From Martinezella lusitana (lineage in GTDB: Bacteria > Pseudomonadota > Alphaproteobacteria > Rhizobiales > Rhizobiaceae), in the NCBI RefSeq assembly GCF_014207095.1, contig NZ_JACHBG010000011.1, forward strand, positions 62,001-126,000: a DNA stretch of 64,000 nucleotides, given 5' to 3'. A program made the position numbers and the translations under genes. Positions 8,874-17,750 of the stretch are shown one piece after another. A model generated the notes under the pieces. That model saw only the letters and a list, made by a program, of their open reading frames with translations, was not told the DNA's origin and did no database searches. Position 1 is the first letter of the stretch. Each line of letters starts with the position of its first letter.

Positions 8874-9737
8874 ATGGATATCAATATTCTGCAGTTTGGC
8901 AGCATCATTCTCGGAGCAGTCGCCGTCGGCCTGCTCGTCGCCGGCGCGCCGGTGCGGTGGCCGGATCCGTTGCTGCGCGCGACAGAGCGCGATACGGCTT
9001 TGGCGTCGGAGGCCGCCCAGGTCTTCGGCCGAGACGCTGTGCCACCCTATATGATGATCCTGGCCCACGCGATATCGGGGCTGCTGGTCTTTATCCTCGT
9101 CGCGGCGATCTTCGGCCCTCTGCTCGGACTTATCATTGCAGTTCCGATTGCCATATTTCTCCCCAAGGCAACGATCCGATATTTGTTACAGCGGCGCTGG
9201 CGGCAAATCGAGGCCCAGCTTCCCTACGCGGTTGATCAAATTGTTTCTGCGGTGCGGACCGGCAAGCCACTCGCGGTTGCCGTTAACGCAGTCGCCGATA
9301 CCGGTCAGATGCCAAGCTCAAATGAATTCGAACGGATCGCCCGCGAGCAGAAGCTGGGCATAAGCCTGGTCGAGGCACTCGATCGCCACGGTCGTCTCGT
9401 CCCGAGTCTGCATTTCAAGATGGTCGACGCCGCGCTCGGCCTATTTGCGCGCCAAGGCGGGGATATTGCCGAGCCACTGACGGAGATGTCCAAGTCCTTC
9501 AAGGAGATCTGGAAACTTGACCAGAAAATCATGACCTCCTCTTCCCAGGCGCGCATGAATTTTCGTGTGGTCAATGGCGGTGCACTGATGATGGTATTGA
9601 TGATCTTCTTTGCCCAGCCAGAACTGATCGACAAGGTCCTCGGCAGCGGTATCGGCATCGTCATCGCATTTGCCGGTGTTATCCTTTATGTCTGCGGCTT
9701 CCTCTGGATGCGTTCGATGATGAAGGTGTCGGTATGA
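8874..9737 (+). CDS. tadB: TadB inner-membrane platform protein
   Basis: A 287-residue type II secretion F-domain protein. It has N-terminal membrane segments, then the cytoplasmic helical bundle with QLPYAVDQIVSAVRTG and ARQGGDIAEPL, and C-terminal membrane helices. It would form, with TadC, the platform on which the CpaF motor acts. Start 8874 lies 10 bases after the CpaF stop. The end overlaps tadC as ATGA. Confidence 0.9.
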   Translation: MDINILQFGSIILGAVAVGLLVAGAPVRWPDPLLRATERDTALASEAAQVFGRDAVPPYMMILAHAISGLLVFILVAAIFGPLLGLIIAVPIAIFLPKATIRYLLQRRWRQIEAQLPYAVDQIVSAVRTGKPLAVAVNAVADTGQMPSSNEFERIAREQKLGISLVEALDRHGRLVPSLHFKMVDAALGLFARQGGDIAEPLTEMSKSFKEIWKLDQKIMTSSSQARMNFRVVNGGALMMVLMIFFAQPELIDKVLGSGIGIVIAFAGVILYVCGFLWMRSMMKVSV

Positions 9738-10639
9738 TGAACGTTGCCCTTACCGCTCCCTTGGTAATCGTCTGTGCCGGAATGACAGCCATGCTGTTTG
9801 CATGGTGGATCGGTGATCTCTTGAGTTCGGTGCCGATCGTGCGCCGATCGGCAAACGGCGATGGATTGGCGCCGAACATTGTCGACAGCGTCGGCATGCG
9901 CACGCCCGTCGAATTCCTCATCGCGCATTTTCGCCCGATCATCTCGGGTTTCGGCGATCAGATCGAACAGAAGCTGATCCACGCCGGTAGACCCTTCGGC
10001 GGTGTCACCGGTATCGAATATGTATCGCTTCTGATCGTTTCCAGCCTCATCGGCTTTGTCGTTCTTTCCGTCCTCTTCGCTATGGCAACCGGCAGTTTGA
10101 TCGGCGGCATCGCCGCAGGCCTCATGTTCGGCGCTCTACCCTCCGTCTATTTTTGGGTTGTTGCCGACGACAAGATGCAAAACCGCAAACAACGCATTTC
10201 CCGCGAATTTCCGTATTTCCTGGATCTCGTGGTCATGACGCAGCAGGCCCAGGCGACACTGCCGGAGAGTTTGCGGCTTTATTCCGAGGCAGCGCCCGAT
10301 ACCGCCATGAGCGAGGAGATCGATCAAGTCCTGAAGGATATCGCTCTCGGCACAGGCTTGATCGAAGCGTTACAGCGTCTGGAAACGCGCATCAGGGCCG
10401 AGGAAGTGTTGCGTGTGATCCGAGCGATGATCCAGGGCGAGATCGAAGGCAGCAACCGACTTGAGCTTCTACGTGAACACGCGCGGGACCTGCGCTTTCG
10501 TCGATGGGAAAAGGCAGATAGGGCAAGCGAAACACTGCGGGCAAAGATCGTCATGCCGGCAATGCTGATCGTCGTGTCTATCCTGCTTCTTGTACTAGCG
10601 CCGGCAATTGTTGAAATGACGACAAGCGGGATGTTCTGA
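9734..10639 (+). CDS. tadC: TadC inner-membrane platform protein
   Basis: A 301-residue type II secretion F-domain protein. N-terminal membrane helix, two helices near residues 98-140, the cytoplasmic part with EFPYFLDLVVMTQQAQATL and RVIRAMIQGEIEGSN, and a C-terminal helix ending in PAIVEMTTSG. Partner of TadB. Translationally coupled to it by a four-base overlap and two bases before the next gene. Confidence 0.9.
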   Translation: MMNVALTAPLVIVCAGMTAMLFAWWIGDLLSSVPIVRRSANGDGLAPNIVDSVGMRTPVEFLIAHFRPIISGFGDQIEQKLIHAGRPFGGVTGIEYVSLLIVSSLIGFVVLSVLFAMATGSLIGGIAAGLMFGALPSVYFWVVADDKMQNRKQRISREFPYFLDLVVMTQQAQATLPESLRLYSEAAPDTAMSEEIDQVLKDIALGTGLIEALQRLETRIRAEEVLRVIRAMIQGEIEGSNRLELLREHARDLRFRRWEKADRASETLRAKIVMPAMLIVVSILLLVLAPAIVEMTTSGMF

Positions 10640-10641
10640 TC

Positions 10642-11511
10642 ATGGCATTTTTCCTTTTTAGTGGAAACAAACCGAGCCTGCGCCAGAGCGGTCCCAAGGG
10701 CTTGAATCGAAACCACGCCCTTGTCAAACCGGAGACCACGATCGGCCGAGCGAGCCATGCCGATATTGTCGTGGATGATCCCTACTTGGCGCCGATTCAT
10801 GCTCGCATCGAGCGCCAGACAGATGGTGGGTTCATTATTCGCCGAATGGGCTTGAACCCGATCTCGCTGCGAGGCGAGCCGCTACTGCAAACCGCATCGC
10901 TGAAGCCGGGCGACAGCTTTCGCCTGTCCACGGATATCGAGTTTCAATTTCTCGCAAAACCTCCAGCAAGCCAGATTAAAGCGGACAAGCCCAGCGAAGG
11001 AACCGCGGGAAAGCCCGGCAAGCCGCTTCTGAAGCGACCGGAATTTCTAGCGGCAATCGCGATCGTCTATCTCGGCGCAATGACTGCCGTGGCATTCACG
11101 CTGTTTTCGGATGACGGCACGACCGGTGGCAGCTCGTCCGAACGGGTTAACACCGAGGCGGCTGGGATCCTTCAATGCATCAAGAGCGCGCGACGCATGC
11201 ATACAATATCCGCCGCGAGTTTCGACGGCGCAGTGAGTGGTCGCAGCACTGGAGAAACCGTCAGTTACGCCAGTCTGGCCGCCTCAGCCGATCCATCGGA
11301 CGACGATTCGCTTGGCAAGGCTGTCGCACCGATCGCCGACACCTACAGACGTTTGGCGCTCGCAGCGGTCGCCTCCGAAATCCGAGGCAATCTGCCGATG
11401 GCCCACAGTCTCTATCAACAGGCTTTCGATGCCGTGCCCGATATCAACTGCTCGGCAGCACGATTCGTTATGGATCGGCGTGCGGCAACCGCGCCAGATT
11501 CCAAATCCTGA
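10642..11511 (+). CDS. Membrane-anchored FHA-domain protein
   Basis: A 289-residue protein: an N-terminal FHA domain (residues about 25-110) with IGRASHADIVVDDPYLAPIHA and NPISLRGEPL, a Lys/Pro-rich linker, one membrane helix (about 133-153), and a C-terminal periplasmic part with two Cys. The Gly-Arg, Asp/Asn and His of the phosphopeptide-binding loops are largely kept. It is the last gene of the pilus operon and faces the convergent operon that ends with a transmembrane pseudokinase. I infer a cytoplasm-to-periplasm signalling partner of the FHA-CpaF or of the pseudokinase. Confidence 0.85.
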   Translation: MAFFLFSGNKPSLRQSGPKGLNRNHALVKPETTIGRASHADIVVDDPYLAPIHARIERQTDGGFIIRRMGLNPISLRGEPLLQTASLKPGDSFRLSTDIEFQFLAKPPASQIKADKPSEGTAGKPGKPLLKRPEFLAAIAIVYLGAMTAVAFTLFSDDGTTGGSSSERVNTEAAGILQCIKSARRMHTISAASFDGAVSGRSTGETVSYASLAASADPSDDDSLGKAVAPIADTYRRLALAAVASEIRGNLPMAHSLYQQAFDAVPDINCSAARFVMDRRAATAPDSKS

Positions 11512-11645
11512 AGGCTTGCCAGCAGGCAGGCAGGTGAGCGCAGCCATGAAGTCCTGCCTGCGGACAGGCGGCGCTGTGCTGACGAGGTTCGCTTAACGGC
11601 CAGGGGCTCGCCCAGAGCGGGCCGTGCATTACAGCGCTGCCACGG
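11512..11645. terminator. Convergent intergenic spacer with a GC-rich inverted repeat
   Basis: Between the end of the pilus operon and the end of the pseudokinase gene. GCAGGCAGG at 11522-11530 pairs exactly with CCTGCCTGC at 11553-11561 (22-base loop). There is no U-run on either strand, so it is a weak candidate for a bidirectional terminator. Confidence 0.35.
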
Positions 11646-14042
11646 TCAACGAAGATCCGACGCAATGCGGAAAATGCCGCCGGCCGACGCGTCAGAGCAG
11701 ACAACGAAGGTCGACCCCTCCTGCGCCATAAAAGCGATGTTGCCATTTGAATTGCATGGCGTTGCACTCCACTGCAGAACAATGCCGCCATTGTCAGGCT
11801 GCTTCTCGGTCGCGATCTTTGCGGCCCCGGCCATCCATTCCGACGCAGAGGGAATGTGTACATTGGTTTTGAGCTGTTGCGAGAGCCAAGCCGTATAACT
11901 TTGCGCGGTCATGAAAGGCACGTCATCGGCCGGCATGTCAGAATTACCCTGATACACCCTTGCGCTCCCAGCATCGTTGATAGCGTTATAATAAGCAGCC
12001 ATTTCTGCCCGGGTGACAGCGTGCGTCTGAATGCAAAAGGCTTTGTCGATTTTGATGGCTCCGTTGGCGATCCCAAGCATTGGGCCGAGCTCAGCAAGTG
12101 ACGAGGTCATCAGCCTGACGTTAGCCAACGGATAGCTGCCGACAGTAACGCGCTGAAATGCCAGGCCCGCCGATCCGGGGCAAAACCCCTGGGCTGCGAA
12201 GGCAGTGAGGTCGGCGAGGATGGGCTGATATGCGGCAATCGCCTGTTTGTAGGCCTCTGCATCGAAACGTCCGTCCGCTGCGGCAATCCTTGGTGCAAAG
12301 CTTGCAAATTGCGGATCGAAATTGCCGCCACGCGAAATGATCGACTGGCTGACGTCGGCAACCTTCTGCTTGGCGGCCGCGGCATCGTCCTTGGAAGCGA
12401 GGACATCCGCTATCATTGCATCGAATAACTTGGCCGCATCGGTATAGCCAATAGTTGCCGCCGAGAGATCCCATTGGGTTGCCTTGTCCTTGGCATCGGT
12501 TATCAGGCCAACTGCCTTGCCAAAATCAGGGGCCTCCTGCGCGCCGATGCGATTGGCCCTGTCCTGCTTTTCGGCTGCCTTCTTTTGCGCGCCTGACATT
12601 GCGGACATCGATTTGGCCAGGGCGTCAAAAGTCAGCCTTACATTTCCGAAGCCTGCAATCGCCCCTTTCAGATCTTTGGCAATCTTGGTATTTGCCTCTT
12701 TCAGGCCGTTGTCGGCATCGATGAAGGACGGCGCTTTCTCCGTGCCAGCATCGACAGCTGCCGCTCTCGCCTTCATCGCGTCATCCTTGGCAATGTCGAC
12801 CAGTGACGAGCCGAATCGATCAACCGCCGTCCTATATTGTGCGAGGGCCTGATCGTAGTCGCTCTTTTTCACTGCAGCTTCAGCGGAACTTGCGGCCGTC
12901 GAGCCGGCGTCGAAGGCAAGCCTCGCCTCATCTTGTGTGGGACGTTCCGGTGCCTTGGCAGCAATCGCCATCGAACGACGGTTTTCGGCCTCAGCCTTCC
13001 ATGCCTCAACGCTTGCAACAAGTTCGGGGTCAGGACCGAGTATCTTTGGGATGGTAACGATCCCGACGCCGGCACAGACCAGCACCAGCGCGGCAATCAG
13101 CCCGATTGTAACCGGCGACCATTTTGTCTTTGTCGCTTTTTTCGATCCGATGAGTGGCGGGGCGATCGAAATACCGACGCTTTGCCCCATTGCGGCTTGC
13201 CGAAACTCCTGCAATGCGTCAGCCCCATTGCGCTGTCTCTGTCCTGGATCGCGGCTCAGCATGCGCTCGATGACACTCGCAAGCCCGATCGGGAAGCCGT
13301 TGATCAGGACGTCGAGACGAGGGAGAATATTGGAAGGATCCAAATGGATATTCTTCCAGCTCTGGTCACGTTGGTGATCGTTTTCCCATATCATCACGCT
13401 ATGGAACACATCGGTATAAGTCTGCCGCGGCAGCAAGATCTTATAGGCGATCATACCGGTGGAATAGATATCGAGCGCCGGCGAAGCGCTGAACGTACCA
13501 GAGGCGTAGATTTCCGGCGCTCCGAATTCGGGGACATAGGGCGGGATGATGTGCTCGCCAGTTTTCGATATCAAATGAAGATTGCCGATGCGGACCTGCA
13601 GCCCGGAATAATCCTCCGACACGTAGATGCACTGATCGTTGAGCGCGTTGTGGGCATATCCCGCTCCATGCAACGTCGCCACGCCCTCAAGAATCTGCTC
13701 GCAGATAGCAACCGCACGATCGAAGGCGACGATTTCCTGTTCGTCCAGATACTGTCGCAGCGTTTTCGACGGTCGTTTTTCGACAATGTAGAAATTTCCG
13801 TCTTCCGGCGACGGCGCGATCAGATCCTCGATTTCGACAAAGCGGAGCGCTGAGAGCGATTTTGCCTCACTTATCGATGCCCAAACGCGATCGAAACGAG
13901 GCTTATCGGCCTTCAGAGATTGATCCGGCACGACGATCGAAACAAGCCGGTTCATGCGCTTGTCCTCAGCAGGGTAGACAATGAACTCGTTTTCATAAAG
14001 AGGCTCGCCGATCGCGTAGCGTTCCATTAGATCATTTCTCAT
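11646..14042 (-). CDS. Transmembrane pseudokinase with FGE-sulfatase-like outer domain
   Basis: A 798-residue protein. Residues 1-285 have a Hanks-type kinase fold, but the key residues are gone: no VAIK lysine in LVSIVVPD, HRD is replaced by His131-Asn-Ala, and DFG by Gly153-Asn-Leu. The APE motif (GAPEIYA) and DIYSTG are kept, so the fold is intact but catalysis is unlikely. A membrane helix lies at about 310-334, then a long helical region, and a C-terminal formylglycine-generating-enzyme-like domain (about 620-798) with IDKAFCIQTHAVTRAEMAAYYN, DDVPFMTAQSYTAWLSQQL and IPSASEWMAGAA. The kinase side would be cytoplasmic and the FGE-like side periplasmic. Last gene of the OmpA-caspase-trypsin-serpin operon. 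It is likely a scaffold or sensor. Confidence 0.85.
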   Translation of the reverse strand: MRNDLMERYAIGEPLYENEFIVYPAEDKRMNRLVSIVVPDQSLKADKPRFDRVWASISEAKSLSALRFVEIEDLIAPSPEDGNFYIVEKRPSKTLRQYLDEQEIVAFDRAVAICEQILEGVATLHGAGYAHNALNDQCIYVSEDYSGLQVRIGNLHLISKTGEHIIPPYVPEFGAPEIYASGTFSASPALDIYSTGMIAYKILLPRQTYTDVFHSVMIWENDHQRDQSWKNIHLDPSNILPRLDVLINGFPIGLASVIERMLSRDPGQRQRNGADALQEFRQAAMGQSVGISIAPPLIGSKKATKTKWSPVTIGLIAALVLVCAGVGIVTIPKILGPDPELVASVEAWKAEAENRRSMAIAAKAPERPTQDEARLAFDAGSTAASSAEAAVKKSDYDQALAQYRTAVDRFGSSLVDIAKDDAMKARAAAVDAGTEKAPSFIDADNGLKEANTKIAKDLKGAIAGFGNVRLTFDALAKSMSAMSGAQKKAAEKQDRANRIGAQEAPDFGKAVGLITDAKDKATQWDLSAATIGYTDAAKLFDAMIADVLASKDDAAAAKQKVADVSQSIISRGGNFDPQFASFAPRIAAADGRFDAEAYKQAIAAYQPILADLTAFAAQGFCPGSAGLAFQRVTVGSYPLANVRLMTSSLAELGPMLGIANGAIKIDKAFCIQTHAVTRAEMAAYYNAINDAGSARVYQGNSDMPADDVPFMTAQSYTAWLSQQLKTNVHIPSASEWMAGAAKIATEKQPDNGGIVLQWSATPCNSNGNIAFMAQEGSTFVVCSDASAGGIFRIASDLR

Positions 14043-14086
14043 GCGCTACATCCCCTCAACATCAATGCGTCGGAACAAATTTGGTT

Positions 14087-15256
14087 CTACTCATCAGCAA
14101 ATTGCGGATCGCCAATCAGACCTGCGGCCAACAGCAGACCAGTTTTCGTGTCTCTCAGGGCGAAGAGAAAGCGCGCATCGGCAATCACATGTGTGGCGTC
14201 GAGGTCGGCGCTTCGTTCGGCAATGGCTGCCGTAGCTGAAGCTGCCTCCGTGCCATTCTCGTCGACTTTGATCATCGTTTTTTGCACGATCCGCGCGAAT
14301 TTGACACTGTCTTTAGTGAAGCCTGGAAAGCCGCCTTCGGGCGCAAGTCCCATTGCGTTGAGCACCGGCATCAGGTCCCGACCTTCATTCGATGAAAACT
14401 TCGGCAATTTTACCTCACCCTTACCGGTCTGAAAATCCTGACCCGTAAGCCAAGATCCCAGCGCCTTAAGGTCACCGGGCACGATACCGTTGCCAGCACG
14501 ATCGGCAATGATAACCATGCGATAAACATCGCCCTCATAGGCAAGATCAACGGCGGCAAACCGATCATCGACACGAAACTTCTGTTCGGAGTCGGCAAGG
14601 TGCATTGTTGGGACGGAAACACTTGATCCGTCCGGCCGCTTGAACGACGCGGGGGATCCATCGAGCTCGAATGCAGTTTTCCATTGCTTTTTGAAAGCAA
14701 GCGCGCCGAGACTGACGAAGCCACCCCCAGTTGGAGGAGCATCAAGAATCGTTGGAATTGCTCCGCGTGTTGTCTCTTTTACCCAATTGTTGATCATCTT
14801 GACCGCCGCGGGACTATCGAGGTCGGCAATGGCCGGATGCACGCGATGGGATGACAAGATTCCTGCAGCGCCCGGAAGGAGCGCAAGTTTGCTGTCGAAG
14901 ACGATAGTCACCGCGGCTCTAAGGGAGGGGTCGGCTGCCGATGTCTTTGTGGTGATCGCGGTCAGTATGTCTTCGGTGCCTTGGAGCGCGCCCGAAAAGC
15001 CCAAGCATTGGTCGATCGCCGCCTTACCCTGCTCCGTCGCGCCAAGCGAGGCAAGCGCCAAGGCCGCCGCCAGCGTGGCGGGCGAGACCGTTATATTGGC
15101 CGAATTTGCGCTCTCGATTGAATGTTCGATCAAACCGACCGCAAGGCTCGCCTGCGCGGCAAGTACCTTTGGGCCATCAACCTCCTGCGCAGCTCGCGCA
15201 GAACCTAGGGATAGCAGTAAAACGGCGAGACTGCCCAGTAGCTTGAACCTTATCAT
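14087..15256 (-). CDS. Secreted serpin (serine protease inhibitor)
   Basis: A 389-residue serpin, near full family length, with a Sec signal peptide (residues 1-22, ending ARA). Serpin landmarks in order: ITVSPATLAAALALASLGA, MINNWVKETTRGAIPTIL, LGALAFKKQWKTAFE, the hinge VDENGTEAASATAA (331-344) and the C-terminal strand ARFLFALRDTKTG. The Ala/Thr-rich hinge is of the inhibitory type. Counting from Gly335 as P15, P1 falls at Ser349 with Arg348 beside it, the only basic residue in the proximal loop. It lies 16 bases after the trypsin-caspase gene, whose S1 pocket favours Arg/Lys. GGGGAG lies upstream of the chosen ATG; an earlier in-frame start would lose the signal peptide. Bacterial serpins are rare, and one paired with a trypsin is notable. 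Confidence 0.93.
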   Translation of the reverse strand: MIRFKLLGSLAVLLLSLGSARAAQEVDGPKVLAAQASLAVGLIEHSIESANSANITVSPATLAAALALASLGATEQGKAAIDQCLGFSGALQGTEDILTAITTKTSAADPSLRAAVTIVFDSKLALLPGAAGILSSHRVHPAIADLDSPAAVKMINNWVKETTRGAIPTILDAPPTGGGFVSLGALAFKKQWKTAFELDGSPASFKRPDGSSVSVPTMHLADSEQKFRVDDRFAAVDLAYEGDVYRMVIIADRAGNGIVPGDLKALGSWLTGQDFQTGKGEVKLPKFSSNEGRDLMPVLNAMGLAPEGGFPGFTKDSVKFARIVQKTMIKVDENGTEAASATAAIAERSADLDATHVIADARFLFALRDTKTGLLLAAGLIGDPQFADE

Positions 15257-15272
15257 GTTGTTCGCTCCCCAT

Positions 15273-17750
15273 TCAGCGGATGCGGTAGAACTTGGAATCG
15301 AAGGACCACTTGTCTGACTGACCGGCCGTCTCGTCGCTACCAACGACGCGCAGGCTGCGGGCCAAATCGTAGACGTAATTAAAAGCGGCGCGCTGCCCCA
15401 CAAGCGGGGCCGGTAGATCAGGGAGGTCCAGCACCGAGATCGGCTTGTCGCTCAGGATAGCAACGACCATGCCGACGCCGGGCGGTCCTTCGACAACATA
15501 TTCGAAGCCAGTATAGGGGTTGTGGACATCCGGTACGGTGACTGGATGAGCCGGGTCGAGCCGGTTGTCTCCGTTTTTTGCAGGCGGCTTAAGCCCCATG
15601 GATCGCTTGTTTGGGTAAAGTTGCGTCAGCTTGCCGCCAGAATCGATATCGATCAGGATTAAATAACCGGGCTTCTTTGTCGACACACGCATTGCGACCT
15701 TGTCGCCGACATTTACGGTTGCACCCGGCAGAACCTCCACCGATACACCGGCATTGTTGTCGGTCTTCAACGTGTTCTCAACTGCCGCTACCGGTGTCTT
15801 TGCCTCTTCACCGGTAACAACGTCCCGGCCAAGCGCGTCTGGTTGTCCATAGAATTGCGGCACTGGCGTGAAGTGGCATTCGTCCGCGTGCGTTCGGCAA
15901 TACTCATCGGATTTGCGTCGAACATAGTCGAGCAGCGCCGCGTTACTAACATTGGGTTTGTCGGAGGCACGGGCAATTCCTTGCTCAATGCCCGCGATGA
16001 ATTGACGGGTGAAGACGCCAGTTGGAGGATTGGCCCCGTGGTCGACCAACGCCCATTGTCCAGCGTCGACCGCCGACCAGACCATCGCACTTTCCCCGCC
16101 GAAGGAAAACTTCGCTTCCTTGCCGGACTGCCGTGGTGGTTTCAACGAAGCCAACGCAGGTCCGAGGCAGCGCACCATCCCTGATGGCGCCGCCGTAGCG
16201 CTGCTGCTGCCTGGGCCGACATGGCAGGAATCGATCACCAGTGTTACATGCCTGTCCTTCAAGCTGTTCAGGCGCGCCGCGATCTCGGTTTCGCGGATTT
16301 GATTGGTGATGGTCATCTTGCCACCACTCCGTTCTATCTTCGCGTCGGAAGCGACAAGCGTGGCGCTAGTAGCGAATTCGCTTGCAGCGTCCTCTGACCC
16401 CTGGCCACTGAAGTAAAAGAAGACACGGCTGCCGGGACGGGACTGGCGCACGAGCCAGTCGTCGATTTCCGAAAGAATGGCGTTGCGTGTCGCCTTGCGG
16501 TCTGTCAGCGTGTGGATCTGCTCCGGCTTGAACCCGAGCGTGCCGCTGAGGAAATCCCGCATGAGCTTAACGTCATCGACCGATCCTTGGAGACGGGCCT
16601 CGGGGATTTCATAGTCGTCGATACCGATCACCAAAGCATGATCGCCGGGCGAACGGGTAACAGCCTGTTCGGCTGATGTCATCGGTTGCGTGGCCGATTG
16701 CGGGTTTGGTTGTTGCGTTGGTGCAGCTGCACCTGCGGTCAGAGAGCTGACTGCAGAGAGATTGGCGATTTCGACATCGGGCGAACCGGCTGCGGTCGCA
16801 GTTGGTTGTGTCAACGCAAGTTGCTGGGAGGCCTCGGATGTCGGTATGTCGCCGCCTGTTGCCGTGGCAATCCAGTCTCGGAAGGCGGCAACACGCGTAT
16901 ATACACCGTAATGATGTGCCTCTGCGCAGCCTGCACCCCAACTGACGATGCCGATTTGAATCCAGGTCTTGTCCGGCCGTTGCGCGACAAGCGGACCACC
17001 GCTGTCGCCTTGGCATGCATCCTTGCCGCCTTCTGCGTAGCCGGCGCAGATGTTTCGGTCGTCGATGGAATTCGTGCGCATTGAACTGTCTCGGTAGCCC
17101 GCAAGGCAATCTTCTCGTGACACGATCGGAAGCTCGGCCTCCTGCAATTCGGTCGGCAGATATTTGTCGTCCCAGCCATGGTCGGACTTGGTATAACCCC
17201 ATCCGCTGACGACCGCAGGATGTCCAGGGCGTTCGACTGTGGCTCGATCGGCTTGGGAAGCAAGCATCGCGGGCCGTGAAATCGCCGGCTCCGACAGCTT
17301 CAATAGTGCAATGTCATTGGCAAACACCTTGCGATCAAAGTCAGGATGGATAATGACACGCTCAACGGCAAGGCCCGCCTTATCGGGGCCATCAACCGAA
17401 ATGATTCTGTCGACTTTGGACTTGCCTTCGACAATCAAGAGATCCCGAGCAAAGAGGTCCTGGAGCCCGGAACGTCCATCAGTCACACAATGCGCCGCTG
17501 TCAGGATCCACCGCGGCGCAATGAGCGCGCCGCCGCAATGGCCACCGAACCGGCCGCGCTGTGCGGGATCAGGGGCAAATATCTTAACTTGCCAAGGCCA
17601 TTTTCCTTTAGCTGCCGGTTGTCCTCCGATAACTCTCCCCCCGTCCTCGTCGCCGTTCGGGGTTTGCTGTGCATGAAGCGGAGACACCATCGACACTGAA
17701 ATGGCGAGGATGCAAAAGATGCGGCAAATGGTCGACTCCATGCTCGTCAT
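15273..17750 (-). CDS. Trypsin fused to a caspase-like domain lacking the catalytic His, plus DUF4384
   Basis: An 825-residue exported protein. Signal peptide to about residue 27. Residues 40-298 are an S1A trypsin with activation site Arg39-Val40 (GGRVIGG), His87 (TAAHC), Asp146 (NDIALL), Ser250 (GDSGGP) and Asp244 six residues before Ser250, the position that gives Arg/Lys specificity. A Thr/Pro/Gln linker follows. Residues 370-660 are a peptidase C14 (caspase) domain (HALVIGIDDYE; Cys509 in VIDSCHVG), but the catalytic His of SGHG is Gln450 (FYFSGQGS), so it is probably a pseudoprotease. The C-terminus (about 680-790) is DUF4384-like (GYLILIDIDSGGKLTQLYPN). ATGA overlap with the upstream caspase gene. 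The serpin follows at once. Confidence 0.93.
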   Translation of the reverse strand: MTSMESTICRIFCILAISVSMVSPLHAQQTPNGDEDGGRVIGGQPAAKGKWPWQVKIFAPDPAQRGRFGGHCGGALIAPRWILTAAHCVTDGRSGLQDLFARDLLIVEGKSKVDRIISVDGPDKAGLAVERVIIHPDFDRKVFANDIALLKLSEPAISRPAMLASQADRATVERPGHPAVVSGWGYTKSDHGWDDKYLPTELQEAELPIVSREDCLAGYRDSSMRTNSIDDRNICAGYAEGGKDACQGDSGGPLVAQRPDKTWIQIGIVSWGAGCAEAHHYGVYTRVAAFRDWIATATGGDIPTSEASQQLALTQPTATAAGSPDVEIANLSAVSSLTAGAAAPTQQPNPQSATQPMTSAEQAVTRSPGDHALVIGIDDYEIPEARLQGSVDDVKLMRDFLSGTLGFKPEQIHTLTDRKATRNAILSEIDDWLVRQSRPGSRVFFYFSGQGSEDAASEFATSATLVASDAKIERSGGKMTITNQIRETEIAARLNSLKDRHVTLVIDSCHVGPGSSSATAAPSGMVRCLGPALASLKPPRQSGKEAKFSFGGESAMVWSAVDAGQWALVDHGANPPTGVFTRQFIAGIEQGIARASDKPNVSNAALLDYVRRKSDEYCRTHADECHFTPVPQFYGQPDALGRDVVTGEEAKTPVAAVENTLKTDNNAGVSVEVLPGATVNVGDKVAMRVSTKKPGYLILIDIDSGGKLTQLYPNKRSMGLKPPAKNGDNRLDPAHPVTVPDVHNPYTGFEYVVEGPPGVGMVVAILSDKPISVLDLPDLPAPLVGQRAAFNYVYDLARSLRVVGSDETAGQSDKWSFDSKFYRIR

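Noticed and set aside
12837..13853. 338-codon plus-strand ORF
   Set aside because: Shadow of the pseudokinase gene on the other strand; no domain and no ribosome site.
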